DNA of 64,000 nt from Leucobacter sp. cx-328 (GTDB taxonomy: Bacteria; Actinomycetota; Actinomycetes; Actinomycetales; Microbacteriaceae). The position numbers and the translations under genes were made by a program. The stretch covers positions 1 to 64,000 of the forward strand of contig NZ_JACVMX010000006.1 of NCBI RefSeq assembly GCF_014530035.1. The letters run 5' to 3'. The notes under the pieces were generated by a model. That model was given only the letters and a program-made list of their open reading frames with translations. It searched no databases and was not told the DNA's origin. Of this stretch, positions 35,206 through 43,878 are shown piece after piece; positions within the stretch are counted from its first letter, which is position 1; each line of letters begins with the position of its first letter.

Positions 35206-35700
35206 CTATTGCTTATCTGAAGCATCCGATGCTGGCCCGCGGCTGCACTCGTACTCGTTCGCCTCGTTGAACTTGTGCAGGAGCGTCCGAAGAGCTGTCA
35301 GTTCCTCTGGTGTCCAATCGGTGAGACGGTCGATGTAGTTCGCAGCCTGAATAGCGCGAAATTCCTCAATGAGTGCCTCAGCCTGCTCGGTGCGCGTGAG
35401 GAGCATGACGCGACGATCGTGCGGCGACTCAGACTCCGTAATGAGTTCTTGCTTGCGCAAAAACGCTACCTGACGGCTGACGGCGGCCTTGTCGATCCCC
35501 ATTCGGGTCGAAATTTCTTTCGCACTGATGGGGCCAGAACGCAGGATGATCTGTAGCGTGATGAGACCAAGGCCACTCAAGCCAGGGCACATACCCTCAG
35601 AGACGTGTGCCCACCGTCGCCGAGTGAGCGCGACCGTCTGGCCGAGCTCCGAGAGGAGACCGGTGACAAGTGATGTTCGCTCGTCACCGTCAGAGATCAT
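35206..35700 (-). CDS. MarR-family transcription regulator
   Basis: The protein has 164 residues with the MarR winged helix: ITLQIILRSGPISAKEISTRMGIDKAAVSRQVAFLRKQELI, followed by the wing SPHDRRVMLLT. It is translationally coupled to the MFS exporter upstream of it (ATGA overlap at 35697-35700). It probably represses that promoter through two palindromes at 37336-37382 and is released by a drug-like ligand. Such MarR-exporter pairs are a known arrangement. Confidence 0.93.
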   Translation of the reverse strand: MISDGDERTSLVTGLLSELGQTVALTRRRWAHVSEGMCPGLSGLGLITLQIILRSGPISAKEISTRMGIDKAAVSRQVAFLRKQELITESESPHDRRVMLLTRTEQAEALIEEFRAIQAANYIDRLTDWTPEELTALRTLLHKFNEANEYECSRGPASDASDKQ

Positions 35701-37313
35701 GCCTGGTCCTTCTGCTCTTCAGTTGCCGAAGCAGCCTCAGCTGCTCGAAGCTCTGCGATCCGCTCTGCATTGCTCTTGGTCTTGAGCGGCAGGTTCGGGA
35801 GGAACAGGATCGCAACGATCGCAACGATTGCAACCGGGCTTGCGTACAGGAAGATATTACCAATTGCGTGACCGTACGCCGATTCGACCACCTCGCGGAT
35901 CGGAGCCGTAAGGTCAGCGATCTTCGGCAGCTGACCGCCAGCGAGCGCCTCTGCGCCCTTCATGTCTGCGGGCGACAGATGGGCGATGCCCTCGCCAACG
36001 AAGGTCGTGACCTTCTGCGCCAGGATCGCGCCCATTACCGAGATGCCAGCGGTGCCGCCGATGGTGCGGAAGAAGGTGACTGCCGAGCTCGATGCACCGA
36101 GCTGATGCGGATCAACAGTGTTCTGCACGACCAGGACGAGGTTCTGCATGGTCATGCCGACACCAGCGCCGAGGATCGCCATCGAGATGCCGACGTACCA
36201 GTAGTTCGTGTCGTAACGCAGCTGGCCCATGAGGAGGAGGCCCGCGAGCAGCAAGAACCCACCGGTGACGACGTAGCCCTTCCACTTACCGGTCTTGGTG
36301 ATGAGCTGACCGACGATGGTCGACGAGATGAGCACGCCAGCCATCATCGGGAGCGTCAGCAGGCTCGACTCGATGACCGTGCGGCCACGCGCCAACTGCA
36401 TGTACTGGCCGAGGAACACCGCGGTGCCCATCATTGCAAGGCCGACAGCGACTGAAGCGATCGAGGCCATCGTGAAGGTGCGGTTCTTGAACAGGTCAAG
36501 CGGAATGAGCGGCTCTTCAACCTTGAGCTCGACGAACACGGCGATGACCAAAAGGACGATGCCGCCGATGACCATGAGGGCCGACTGCCATGAGACCCAG
36601 TCGAAGTTTGAGCCAGCGAGGGTGATCCAGATGAGGAGGCTTGAGAAGCCGGTTGAAATAAGGGCTGCACCCCAGTAGTCGATTTTGATCTTCTGCTTGA
36701 TGACCGGAAGATGCAGCGTCTTCTGCAGCATGATGATCGCGACGATTGCGATGGGGGCTGCAACGTAGAAGTTCCAGCGCCAGCCGACCGTGTCGGTCAG
36801 CAGGCCACCGAGGAGCGGGCCACCGACGGTCGCAACCGCCATGATTGCGCCGAGAATACCCATGTACTTGCCGCGCTCGAGCGGGCTGACGATCTCTGCG
36901 AGAACGATCTGGCCGAGGGCGCCGAGGCCGCCGACGCCGATGCCCTGCAGTACGCGGAACGTGATGAGCCACGTGGAATCATGCGCGAAGCCGGCCAATG
37001 CCGACGCGATGATGAAGACGATGAGCGCAACCTGCAGCAGTACCTTCTTGCTGGTGAGGTCAGCGAGCTTGCCCCAGATCGGGGTCGAAATTGCGCTCGC
37101 GAGCATGGTCGCAGTGACGACCCAGGTGAACGCTGCCTGGGTGCCGCCGATGTCAGCAATGATGATCGGCATCGAGGTGCCGACGACGTTCATTGCGAGC
37201 ATGGAAACGAAGTTTGCGAGGAAGAGGCCTGCGAGGGCCATGTTCTTTGCGCGTCCAGTGAGGACGCCTTCGAGGTGTGTCTTCACCGACCCGGTTGTTA
37301 GGGTGCTACTCAT
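35697..37313 (-). CDS. MFS multidrug exporter, DHA2 (14-helix) family
   Basis: The protein has 538 residues and about 14 membrane helices. It has the DHA2 motif WVVTATMLASAISTPIWGKLADLTSKKVLLQ near residues 64-95 (motif A region) and GIGVGGLGALGQIVLAEIVSPLERGKYMG, with motif C-like glycine/proline spacing in helix 5. It should export hydrophobic compounds using the proton gradient. The C-terminal tail is charged and cytoplasmic. It is the first gene of an operon with marR, with the repressor-like operators over its promoter. Confidence 0.92.
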   Translation of the reverse strand: MSSTLTTGSVKTHLEGVLTGRAKNMALAGLFLANFVSMLAMNVVGTSMPIIIADIGGTQAAFTWVVTATMLASAISTPIWGKLADLTSKKVLLQVALIVFIIASALAGFAHDSTWLITFRVLQGIGVGGLGALGQIVLAEIVSPLERGKYMGILGAIMAVATVGGPLLGGLLTDTVGWRWNFYVAAPIAIVAIIMLQKTLHLPVIKQKIKIDYWGAALISTGFSSLLIWITLAGSNFDWVSWQSALMVIGGIVLLVIAVFVELKVEEPLIPLDLFKNRTFTMASIASVAVGLAMMGTAVFLGQYMQLARGRTVIESSLLTLPMMAGVLISSTIVGQLITKTGKWKGYVVTGGFLLLAGLLLMGQLRYDTNYWYVGISMAILGAGVGMTMQNLVLVVQNTVDPHQLGASSSAVTFFRTIGGTAGISVMGAILAQKVTTFVGEGIAHLSPADMKGAEALAGGQLPKIADLTAPIREVVESAYGHAIGNIFLYASPVAIVAIVAILFLPNLPLKTKSNAERIAELRAAEAASATEEQKDQA

Positions 37314-37335
37314 TCGCGGATGAGATCCTCTCGAT

Positions 37336-37388
37336 TAGTTGATAGTCGTCAACTATATATGAATTGGTTGCTATTTATCAACTAACTG
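37336..37388 (-). promoter_or_regulatory. MFS-marR promoter with two palindromic operators
   Basis: On the minus strand, TTGATA (37376-37381) and TATATA (37354-37359) are spaced by 16 bp and form a good sigma-70-like promoter. The perfect 7-bp-arm palindrome TAGTTGA-n6-TCAACTA (37336-37355) covers the downstream edge of the -10 box. A second one, GTTG-n8-CAAC (37367-37382), covers the -35 box. This suits MarR repression. Confidence 0.65.
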
Positions 37389-37622
37389 TCTGAGAGTGGG
37401 CTGGGGTGTGATTTCGGTGCGATTGCGCCCGGTAGCGAAAGCTGCCTAAATGAGTGCAGTTTTGGGCAATTCCGCACGACCGAACTCGCTTTCTCTGACC
37501 GAGGCTCAGTGAAGATGGCGGATCCGCCAGCTCGCGCTCCGAGGCCCCATGCCCCTGAGCTGTTCGGCCCGCCCAGCCGGTCTGGCCCGTCCGCCCGACA
37601 GACCCGCCAAACACCTCATTTG

Positions 37623-37700
37623 CCGTAGATAGGTAATCGGCCGTCAATATGCTGTTTGGGCTGTTTTTCTGCAGATTTTTGGCCGATTACATATCTACGG
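37623..37700. repeat. 20-bp inverted repeat, 38-base spacer
   Basis: The left arm (37623-37642) begins CCGTAGATA and ends AATCGGCC. The right arm (37681-37700) is its reverse complement with a single mismatch. The spacer is T-rich (TTTGGGCTGTTTTTC). It could fold as an RNA, or be a repetitive or binding element. It matches no family I know. Confidence 0.75.
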
Positions 37701-37746
37701 AAACAGGCGGGCGCGGATCCGCCCACCACCGCCCCCAGAAACACAA

Positions 37747-37785
37747 GAGCGGTGCGGCGCAGAAAGAATCTGCACCACACCGCTC
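37747..37785 (-). terminator. terminator of the pot operon
   Basis: GAGCGGTG pairs with CACCGCTC-type sequence and an inner GCAGA/TCTGC stem, with two mismatches, around an AAGAA loop. On the minus strand it is followed by TTGTGTTT. It lies 45 bases beyond the potC stop. Confidence 0.6.
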
Positions 37786-37829
37786 AAGCATGACCGGGTG
37801 AGACCGCCCCGGGCCAAGCGAAGCCGGTC

Positions 37830-38639
37830 TTACGTGGCATCTGCCTCGCGCTGTGCCCGCTGCGAGAAGTACACGGGGATGAGCGACAGCAGGATCATAA
37901 GCGTCGCAATGACGTTCACCTGGTTGACCTCGTTCGGGCGGCCCATCTGGTTGAGGATCCAGAGCGGCAGCGTCTCGACGCCAGGCGGTGCCGTGAAGAT
38001 CGTGACGACGATCTCATCGAACGACAGCGCGAAGGCGAGCAGACCACCAGCGATGAACGAGCTACGGAACTGCGGGAACGTCACGAGCTTGAACGTCTGC
38101 ATGATGCCGGCGCCGAGGTCCATCGAGGCCTCCTCGAGGTTCGGGTTCATGCGGCGCAAGCGTGCGATCACGTTGTTGAACACCATGACCACACAGAAGG
38201 TGGCGTGTGCGATGATCATGCCCCAGTAGCCGACGTGGATGCCCATGGGCTTGAGTACCTGGTGGAAGGTATTCGACAGCGCGACACCGGTGACAATACC
38301 GGGGAGTGTGATCGGCAAGATGATGAGCAGGTTCACGGTATTCTGGCCGAAGAACTTGAAGCGCTGCAGGGCAAACGCGGCAAGCGTACCCAGCAGGAGC
38401 GCGATCGCGGTTGCGATGACGGCCACGATGACCGAGTTGAGAATTGCAGCGTGCGCGGCCGGGTTAACGAGCGCCTTGTGCCACCATTCGAGCGAGAAGC
38501 CTGGGATAGGCCAACCCGAAACCCGGCCTGCGTTGAACGAGTTCATGATGATCACGAACATCGGGATGTACATGAAGCCCAGCACGATAGCGGTGATCGC
38601 GCCGAGGATGATCTTGGTAGTGCGGCTCAAGCGAAGCAT
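37830..38639 (-). CDS. potC: polyamine-type ABC transporter permease (PotC/YdcV class)
   Basis: The protein has 269 residues and six membrane helices. The permease loop EEASMDLGAGIMQTFKLVTFPQFRSS (EAA motif) lies near 167-192. The N-terminal segment IPMFVIIMNSFNAGR is typical of PotC-like permeases. It is the last gene of potA-potD-potB-potC. Substrate class (putrescine or spermidine) is inferred from the binding protein and family, not proven. Confidence 0.9.
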   Translation of the reverse strand: MLRLSRTTKIILGAITAIVLGFMYIPMFVIIMNSFNAGRVSGWPIPGFSLEWWHKALVNPAAHAAILNSVIVAVIATAIALLLGTLAAFALQRFKFFGQNTVNLLIILPITLPGIVTGVALSNTFHQVLKPMGIHVGYWGMIIAHATFCVVMVFNNVIARLRRMNPNLEEASMDLGAGIMQTFKLVTFPQFRSSFIAGGLLAFALSFDEIVVTIFTAPPGVETLPLWILNQMGRPNEVNQVNVIATLMILLSLIPVYFSQRAQREADAT

Positions 38640-38665
38640 GATGTTTCCTCCGACTTACAGGGGGC

Positions 38666-39550
38666 TTAGAGGTTGTTCAGCGCGCCGGTGCGACGAACTG
38701 CCCAAAGGTAAATGACGACGAGGACGATCGGGACGATCGCGAAAGCTGCCGCGAGCGGCGGGTTGAGGTTGATGTTCTGCGCGATGACGGTGCCGATCAT
38801 TTGCGTGCTGCCGCCGACGTATTGCGCCGCGATGTAGTCGCCAAGGCTGAGCGAGAACGTGAAAATCGAGCCGGCGATGAGTGAGGGCATGAGCAGGGGA
38901 GTGACGACGGTGCGGATCGTCCGACCGCCGCGGGCGCCAAGGTCGGACGACGCGTCGAACAGGTTGGGCTGAATCTGCGAGACCGCGGTGAAGACCGGGA
39001 TCGCCATGTACGGGAACCAGAGATAGACGAGCGTGAGCGTCACCGTGATGATGCCGAAGCCGGGACCCGAAATACCGAGCGGTTCGAGTGCCCAGTTGAA
39101 GAAGCCCTGCTCGGTCCAGACGAGGCGCATGCCGATGACCTTGACGAGGTAGCCGGCCCAGAGCGGGAGCGTGACGAGCACTGCGAGCACCGCGCGCAGC
39201 TTCGGGCCTGCAACCTGCGCCATGAAGACGGCGAGGGGAACCGCGAAGAGCGCACAGATGAGGGTCACCGCGAGAGCAATGCCGAGCGTGCGGCCTGCGG
39301 TCGCGAGGTACGCGGGGATCGTGAAGAGATCCTGGAAATTTTCAAGCGTGAAGCCCGGCTTGACGCGGGAAGTGAATGGATCCGTCGTCCAGAACGCTGT
39401 GATGAGCAGCATCGCGAGCGACAGGATGTAGACGCCCACAAGCCAGACCATAGGAAGTGTGAGCAGCGCTGCGAGGCGCGACTTGGGGCGCCGGTAGAGC
39501 GCGGTCGAGAGCGGCTTCGGGCGGCGTTCGAGAAGAGATGGAGTACTCAC
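38666..39550 (-). CDS. potB: polyamine-type ABC transporter permease (PotB class)
   Basis: The protein has 294 residues with six membrane helices. It has the PotB-like N-terminal helix PMVWLVGVYILSLAMLLITAFW followed by the external TTDPFTSRVKPGFTLENF loop. The EAA-type coupling loop is LFDASSDLGARGGRTIRTVVTPLLMPS near 210-236. It pairs with the PotC-like permease 26 bases downstream. A hairpin separates it from potD upstream. Confidence 0.9.
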   Translation of the reverse strand: MSTPSLLERRPKPLSTALYRRPKSRLAALLTLPMVWLVGVYILSLAMLLITAFWTTDPFTSRVKPGFTLENFQDLFTIPAYLATAGRTLGIALAVTLICALFAVPLAVFMAQVAGPKLRAVLAVLVTLPLWAGYLVKVIGMRLVWTEQGFFNWALEPLGISGPGFGIITVTLTLVYLWFPYMAIPVFTAVSQIQPNLFDASSDLGARGGRTIRTVVTPLLMPSLIAGSIFTFSLSLGDYIAAQYVGGSTQMIGTVIAQNINLNPPLAAAFAIVPIVLVVIYLWAVRRTGALNNL

Positions 39551-39651
39551 GGGGTGTCCTCGTTGACTGGCTGCGTGCGGGGGAGCGCGCGGTATTGCGT
39601 GCGGGGTGTGGCGCTGGCTCAGGAGAAGTCGCGCGCGATGAGAGGGGTGCC

Positions 39652-39688
39652 GTGGGGCGGATCACCAAAGCGGTCCGATCCGCCCCAC
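39652..39688 (-). terminator. intra-operon hairpin between potD and potB
   Basis: GTGGGGCGGATC (39652-39663) and GATCCGCCCCAC (39677-39688) are perfect 12-bp arms around a 13-base loop. The hairpin lies 13 bases past the potD stop, in the 151-base gap before potB. A stem here commonly stabilises or partly terminates the transcript, so that the binding protein is made in excess over the permeases. Confidence 0.65.
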
Positions 39689-39701
39689 GAATGAAGGGTG
39701 G

Positions 39702-40892
39702 TTAACCCTTCACGGTCTGCCAGGCCTTGGTCCAGTCCTGGTAGTTGGTGCACTGGACGTCGGTGCGGCCGTCGATGCACTGGTCGATCGGGGTGGTCCA
39801 GAACCACACCTGGTCGTAGTAGTTCTCGTCGGTTGCGTTGAACGCCTCGCAGTGTGCCTTTGCTTCATCGCTCGTGTCGCAGAACGCGGCGTTTGCGGGG
39901 GCCATGCCGAAGTTCATTGCGATTGCGCCGTTCACCTCGGGTGCCGAGGTGTAGTTCATCCACTCGTATGCACAGTTGGGGCTCTTTGCGTCAGCTGCGA
40001 GCATCCATGCGTCTGACCAGCCGGTCGCTCCCTCTTCAGGAAGAACGCTTGCGAACTTTGCGTCATCGCCGGTTGCCTTGCGGAGCACTTCCCACGAGGT
40101 GCCAACGACCGAGTTGCCGCCGGTGAACGAAGTGACGTTCGTTGCGGGGCTCCAGTACTCCGACACCATCGGGTTCTGCTGCTTGAGGAGCTCGGTTGCT
40201 GCTGCGAGCTGGTCTGCATCGAGCGCGTAGGGGTTCGTGATGCCCAGGTCAGGCTGGTGCTTCATGAGGTAGATCGCGGCGTCAGCGATGTAGATGGGGC
40301 TGTCGTATGCAGCGATCTTGCCTGCGTACGGGCTGTCCTTCTCCCAGACGACGTCCCAGCTCGTGGGAGCTTCCTTGACGACCTCAGTATTGTACTGGAG
40401 GATGTTTGCGCCGCGACCGATGGGTACGCCGTAAGCATTGCCGTTGAGGGTGTCATAGAGCTGGCCCTGCATGCCGGCAACGATGTCATCACCGAAGTTC
40501 GGAATGAGATCGGTGTTGATCGGCTGCACGTTGCCGTCGACGATGAGGCGGAGGCTCGCGTCGCCCGATGCCGACACGAGGTCGTACTCGCCGGTGCGCA
40601 TGAGGGTCACCATTTCATCACTGGTTGCGGCAACCTTGCGGTTGACGACACAACCGGTGTCTGCGGTGAACTGATCCGACCATGCGGGCTCAACGAAGCC
40701 CGACCATGCGACGATGTTGACTTCCTTTTCGAGGTCGCCGAGTTCCGTCATCATGGGGATCTCGGGGACATCGATCTGCAGGCCGCCGGCTTCGCCGGAT
40801 CCGCCAGCATCGCTGCTGGAGCAACCGGTCAGTACGAGACCCAGTGCGGCCGCGATTGCGAGCGGCGCAATGAGTGCCTTTTTCTTGTTCAT
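39702..40892 (-). CDS. potD: polyamine-type ABC transporter, substrate-binding lipoprotein
   Basis: The protein has 396 residues with a lysine-rich N-terminus (MNKKK), a hydrophobic signal core and the lipobox VLTGC (C24). The mature part is of the PotD/YdcS class (VNIVAWSGFVEPAWSDQFTADTGCVV; IGRGANILQYNTEVV; SYWSPATN). It captures the substrate outside and delivers it to the PotB/PotC permeases. It lies 84 bases after potA on the same strand. Confidence 0.9.
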   Translation of the reverse strand: MNKKKALIAPLAIAAALGLVLTGCSSSDAGGSGEAGGLQIDVPEIPMMTELGDLEKEVNIVAWSGFVEPAWSDQFTADTGCVVNRKVAATSDEMVTLMRTGEYDLVSASGDASLRLIVDGNVQPINTDLIPNFGDDIVAGMQGQLYDTLNGNAYGVPIGRGANILQYNTEVVKEAPTSWDVVWEKDSPYAGKIAAYDSPIYIADAAIYLMKHQPDLGITNPYALDADQLAAATELLKQQNPMVSEYWSPATNVTSFTGGNSVVGTSWEVLRKATGDDAKFASVLPEEGATGWSDAWMLAADAKSPNCAYEWMNYTSAPEVNGAIAMNFGMAPANAAFCDTSDEAKAHCEAFNATDENYYDQVWFWTTPIDQCIDGRTDVQCTNYQDWTKAWQTVKG

Positions 40893-40976
40893 CAGAACTC
40901 CTTTGTTGATGTGTCTTACGGGTGAGAAAGTTGGGGAGCGAGGTGCGCGGGGCCGCGATGCGGGGCGCGGATCGCC

Positions 40977-42065
40977 TTAGGCCGCAGCGGCCTGCGCGCC
41001 GGCGGTGCCGGGGATCGCAGTGGCGAACTCGCGGGGGAAATGCAGGCGGACGTTGTCGCCGCGGCGGATCGCGATGCTCGTGGTCGGGAGGTGTGCGTTC
41101 TGCGCTTCCGAGATATATCGCTCGCCATCTGCGCCGTCGATGAGGTAGCGAGTGTGCGCTCCTGCGTAGACGGTTTCGGCGATGGTGCCAGCAATCTCGA
41201 CGGTGCCCTCGCCCGCAGTGGGAGCGCTCGCGTCGACGAGCGAGACGCGCTCGGGGCGGAGGCTGTGGAGATCTGCGTTGCCGAAGTAACGCTGCGACAG
41301 CTCCGAGGAAATGATGTTGGTGACACCAAGGAAGCGAGCAACGAACTCGGTCTCGGGGAATTCGTAGACCTCGCGCGGTGAGGCAACCTGCTCAATCTTG
41401 CCGTTGTTGAATACAGCGACGCGGTCGGAGAGGGTGAGCGCCTCCTCCTGGTCGTGTGTGACGAAGATGAAGGTGATGCCAACCTCACGCTGGATCTGCT
41501 TGAGCTCAACCTGCATCTGCTCGCGCAGCTGCTTGTCGAGCGCGCCGAGCGGCTCATCGAGCAGGAGCACCTTCGGGCGCAGGATGAGTGCTCGTGCGAG
41601 CGCGATGCGCTGACGCTGGCCACCCGAGAGCTGCGATGGCTTGCGGCCTGCGACCTGGCTCAGGCGAACCTGCTCGAGCGCTTCGCCGACGAGCTTCGTG
41701 CGCTCTGCCTTGGCAACGCCGCGCACCTTCAGGCCGTAGCCAACGTTCTCTGCGATCGAGAGGTGGGGGAACAGTGCGTAGTCCTGGAACACCGTGTTGA
41801 CCTCGCGGTCAAAGGGTGCGGATCGCGTCACATCGGTGCCGTGCAGCAGAATCTGGCCCGCGGTCGGCTCCTCGAAGCCCGCAATCATGCGGAGAACCGT
41901 CGTCTTGCCGGAGCCCGAAGGGCCGAGCATCGAGAAGAATTCGCCGTTGCGAATCTCCATGTCGAGGTCCTTCACCGCGGTGAAATCACCGAACTGCTTC
42001 AGGATCCCGCGAAGGGAAACCGCGCTCTCATTGGAATTGAGCGTGGGGGCGGAGTTATTGGCCAT
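40977..42065 (-). CDS. potA: polyamine-type ABC transporter, ATP-binding protein
   Basis: The protein has 362 residues. Walker A is GPSGSGKTTVLRMIAG (about 53-68), the signature is LSGGQRQRIALARAL, and Walker B is VLLLDEPLGALD followed by FVTHDQEEALTLSDRVAV. A C-terminal TOBE domain follows (about 280-350), as in PotA. It is the first gene of the operon and faces a FadR-type regulator across about 200 bases. Confidence 0.94.
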   Translation of the reverse strand: MANNSAPTLNSNESAVSLRGILKQFGDFTAVKDLDMEIRNGEFFSMLGPSGSGKTTVLRMIAGFEEPTAGQILLHGTDVTRSAPFDREVNTVFQDYALFPHLSIAENVGYGLKVRGVAKAERTKLVGEALEQVRLSQVAGRKPSQLSGGQRQRIALARALILRPKVLLLDEPLGALDKQLREQMQVELKQIQREVGITFIFVTHDQEEALTLSDRVAVFNNGKIEQVASPREVYEFPETEFVARFLGVTNIISSELSQRYFGNADLHSLRPERVSLVDASAPTAGEGTVEIAGTIAETVYAGAHTRYLIDGADGERYISEAQNAHLPTTSIAIRRGDNVRLHFPREFATAIPGTAGAQAAAA

Positions 42066-42141
42066 GTCGCGGGCTCCTCAACAACGGTGTCGAAAACTTG
42101 AATGATATGAAAACTAACATATGGGATTAAATGTTTTAAAC

Positions 42142-42159
42142 CGAAAAGGGAGATTTTCG
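42142..42159. promoter_or_regulatory. palindrome in the potA/FadR-type regulator intergenic region
   Basis: CGAAAA-gggaga-TTTTCG is a perfect 6-bp inverted repeat, flanked further out by ACCG and CGGT. It sits in an AT-rich stretch between the divergent potA and GntR genes, which makes it a candidate operator for the regulator. Confidence 0.4.
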
Positions 42160-42262
42160 ATCACGGTTCGGTTACGTTGTCACTCAGGATGGTTCGGGCG
42201 TTGTGTGCCAGACTCGTCCTCGGAAGCAAAGAACAGCACCCCATAGGAGCCCGGAGGAACAT

Positions 42263-43132
42263 GTGACCGAGACCACCGATCCGCCGACACTGCTGCGTGA
42301 GAATTGCGACAGCACGGCCCCCGGTACCTCTCGTCTGCGCACTGCGGCGTTCGCGCCTATCGGGGAAGAAGGGCGTGCTGAGCTGGTCATTTCGCGGATC
42401 GTGCAGGCGATTACCGTCGGTGCCTTTGTGGAGGGGGAGCGGCTCCCAAGCGAGACCGAGCTTTCGCACCTCTTTGGTGTTGCGGTCGTGACAGTGCGTG
42501 AGGCCCTCGGAGTGCTGCGCACTCGCGACCTCATCGAAACAAAGCGCGGCCGTAACGGTGGCAGCTTCGTTCGTACGAGCCACGGTGCGGTCGAAGAAGT
42601 GAACGCGCGGTCGCTCGTTGAATTGCCCAGACTCGCGCTTGCCGATCTTGGTGTGCACTACGAAACCATCGTGACTGCGTGCGCGGAATACGCGTGCATG
42701 CGCGCCACCGAAGGTGAGCTTGACGTAGTTCGCGAGATGCTTGACGGCGCGCGCGAGCTGCCAGCGGATCTTTGGCGGCGACGTATCACCGAGGTGCAGC
42801 TTGAACTCGCTGCCCTAAGTCAATCAGTGCGGCTGACGACAGAGCACGTCAGGGTACAGACAGAATTTACTCCGTTGCTCGCGTTGCAAGACGGGGATGA
42901 GGTGGCGCGCGCGCTCACTCACTCATTCTTGGATGCGCAGATTTCCGCGACAAATGGGGGTGATGTAGAGCAGGTACGCGCCATTGTGCGTGAGAGTGTG
43001 CGAGGATCGGTTCGCTGGCTTGTAGGATTCCGAGCAGAGTTGCTCGCCGGTAAAACAATCAGCGAAGTTCGCGCAGCTGCAGATCAGAGGCGCGTGGATC
43101 AACAGTCAATGGAGCAGGTGGATCTTGGGTGA
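42263..43132 (+). CDS. GntR-family (FadR/FCD-type) transcription regulator
   Basis: The protein has 289 residues. An N-terminal winged HTH (VQAITVGAFVEGERLPSETELSHLFGVAVVTVREALGVLRTRDLIETKRGRNGG, about 57-110) is followed by an all-helical FCD-type ligand domain. I choose the GTG at 42263 because GGAGG lies five bases upstream; the frame stays open further up without family similarity. It is divergent from potABCD-type transport genes and overlaps the Cache-domain gene by 8 bases. That suggests it controls uptake or use of the transported compound. Confidence 0.9.
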   Translation: MTETTDPPTLLRENCDSTAPGTSRLRTAAFAPIGEEGRAELVISRIVQAITVGAFVEGERLPSETELSHLFGVAVVTVREALGVLRTRDLIETKRGRNGGSFVRTSHGAVEEVNARSLVELPRLALADLGVHYETIVTACAEYACMRATEGELDVVREMLDGARELPADLWRRRITEVQLELAALSQSVRLTTEHVRVQTEFTPLLALQDGDEVARALTHSFLDAQISATNGGDVEQVRAIVRESVRGSVRWLVGFRAELLAGKTISEVRAAADQRRVDQQSMEQVDLG

Positions 43133-43829
43133 AAGCGTGTCGGTAGACCACGCTGAGCGTGACGCAATTGCACGCGCAGCGATGGCACGCGTCGATAGCT
43201 TCTTCGATGGTGTGTTTGCGCCGCTTGATGCGTGGATACCAACCCTTATCGATGAGCTCCGGCTCCATGCCAAGACTGGCCTGACGGGTGCTCAGCTTGC
43301 GGCACTCGTGGAGCCCGCGGCGCATAAGATTCTCGACTTTGTCGACCGGCCGATTTACGGTGCCGGATTCTGCGCGAGCGATGCGCTCGTGACTGAAGGT
43401 AACCCGCTCGCGTGGTGGCAGGGGCCCGAAAAATCACTGCTCGCATCGTCGACCTTTGGTCCCGGTAAGGCGGCAATCGATCTCGAACGTCTTGAGTGGT
43501 ACCGGGTGCCGCGCGAGACCGGTGAGCGTCACAGTGCCGGCCCGTTTGTTGACTACCTGTGCTCGAACGAGGTGACCATTACCTCGACTGTCCCGGTGAG
43601 CGTTGATGGCAACTTCTGGGGCGTGGTGTGCGCTGACGTGCTCGTTGGCGACATCGAGGAGCAACTGCTTGAGCGAGGGCTCGGGTTGACCGATGCCACG
43701 CTCGTGAATCTCAGCGGTCGCGTCGTTGTCTCGTCGTCGGATGAGTATGAAACTGGTGATCGGTATCGCGGGGCGCAGGCGCACGCGGTGCGGTCTGAGC
43801 GCTATCCGTTCGTGCTGTACAGCGACTAG
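43125..43829 (+). CDS. soluble Cache-domain protein
   Basis: The protein has 234 residues and resembles dCache sensor domains (YGAGFCASDALVTEGNPLAWWQG; WYRVPRETGERHSAGPFVDYLCSNEVTITSTVPVSVDGNFWGVVCADVLV). It has no signal peptide or membrane helix, so it appears to be a stand-alone cytoplasmic small-molecule binding protein rather than a receptor. The TTG at 43125 overlaps the regulator's stop; a GTG at 43137 is an alternative start. Coupling to the GntR gene suggests it works with that regulator or acts on the same ligand. That is inference. Confidence 0.75.
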   Translation: MGESVSVDHAERDAIARAAMARVDSFFDGVFAPLDAWIPTLIDELRLHAKTGLTGAQLAALVEPAAHKILDFVDRPIYGAGFCASDALVTEGNPLAWWQGPEKSLLASSTFGPGKAAIDLERLEWYRVPRETGERHSAGPFVDYLCSNEVTITSTVPVSVDGNFWGVVCADVLVGDIEEQLLERGLGLTDATLVNLSGRVVVSSSDEYETGDRYRGAQAHAVRSERYPFVLYSD

Positions 43830-43878
43830 ACGCCTCGTTCTTGGCGTGGAAGGGATGTTCGGCGCACTCTCAGCTTTT

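Larger units (their letters stand above)
37389..37829. other. ~440-base non-coding stretch between marR/MFS and pot operons
   Basis: I see no convincing gene here. The small open frames have poor start sites and no protein-like conservation. The region holds a near-perfect 20-bp inverted repeat with a 38-base spacer (37623-37700), a terminator-like hairpin (37747-37785) and two GCGGATCCGC palindromes (37518-37527 and 37713-37722). The part near 37623-37700 is more AT-rich than its surroundings. Confidence 0.6.

Noticed and set aside
37378-37647. 89-residue minus-strand frame in the gap before the pot operon
   Set aside because: Its start lies inside the inverted repeat, there is no ribosome-binding site, and the residues look random.
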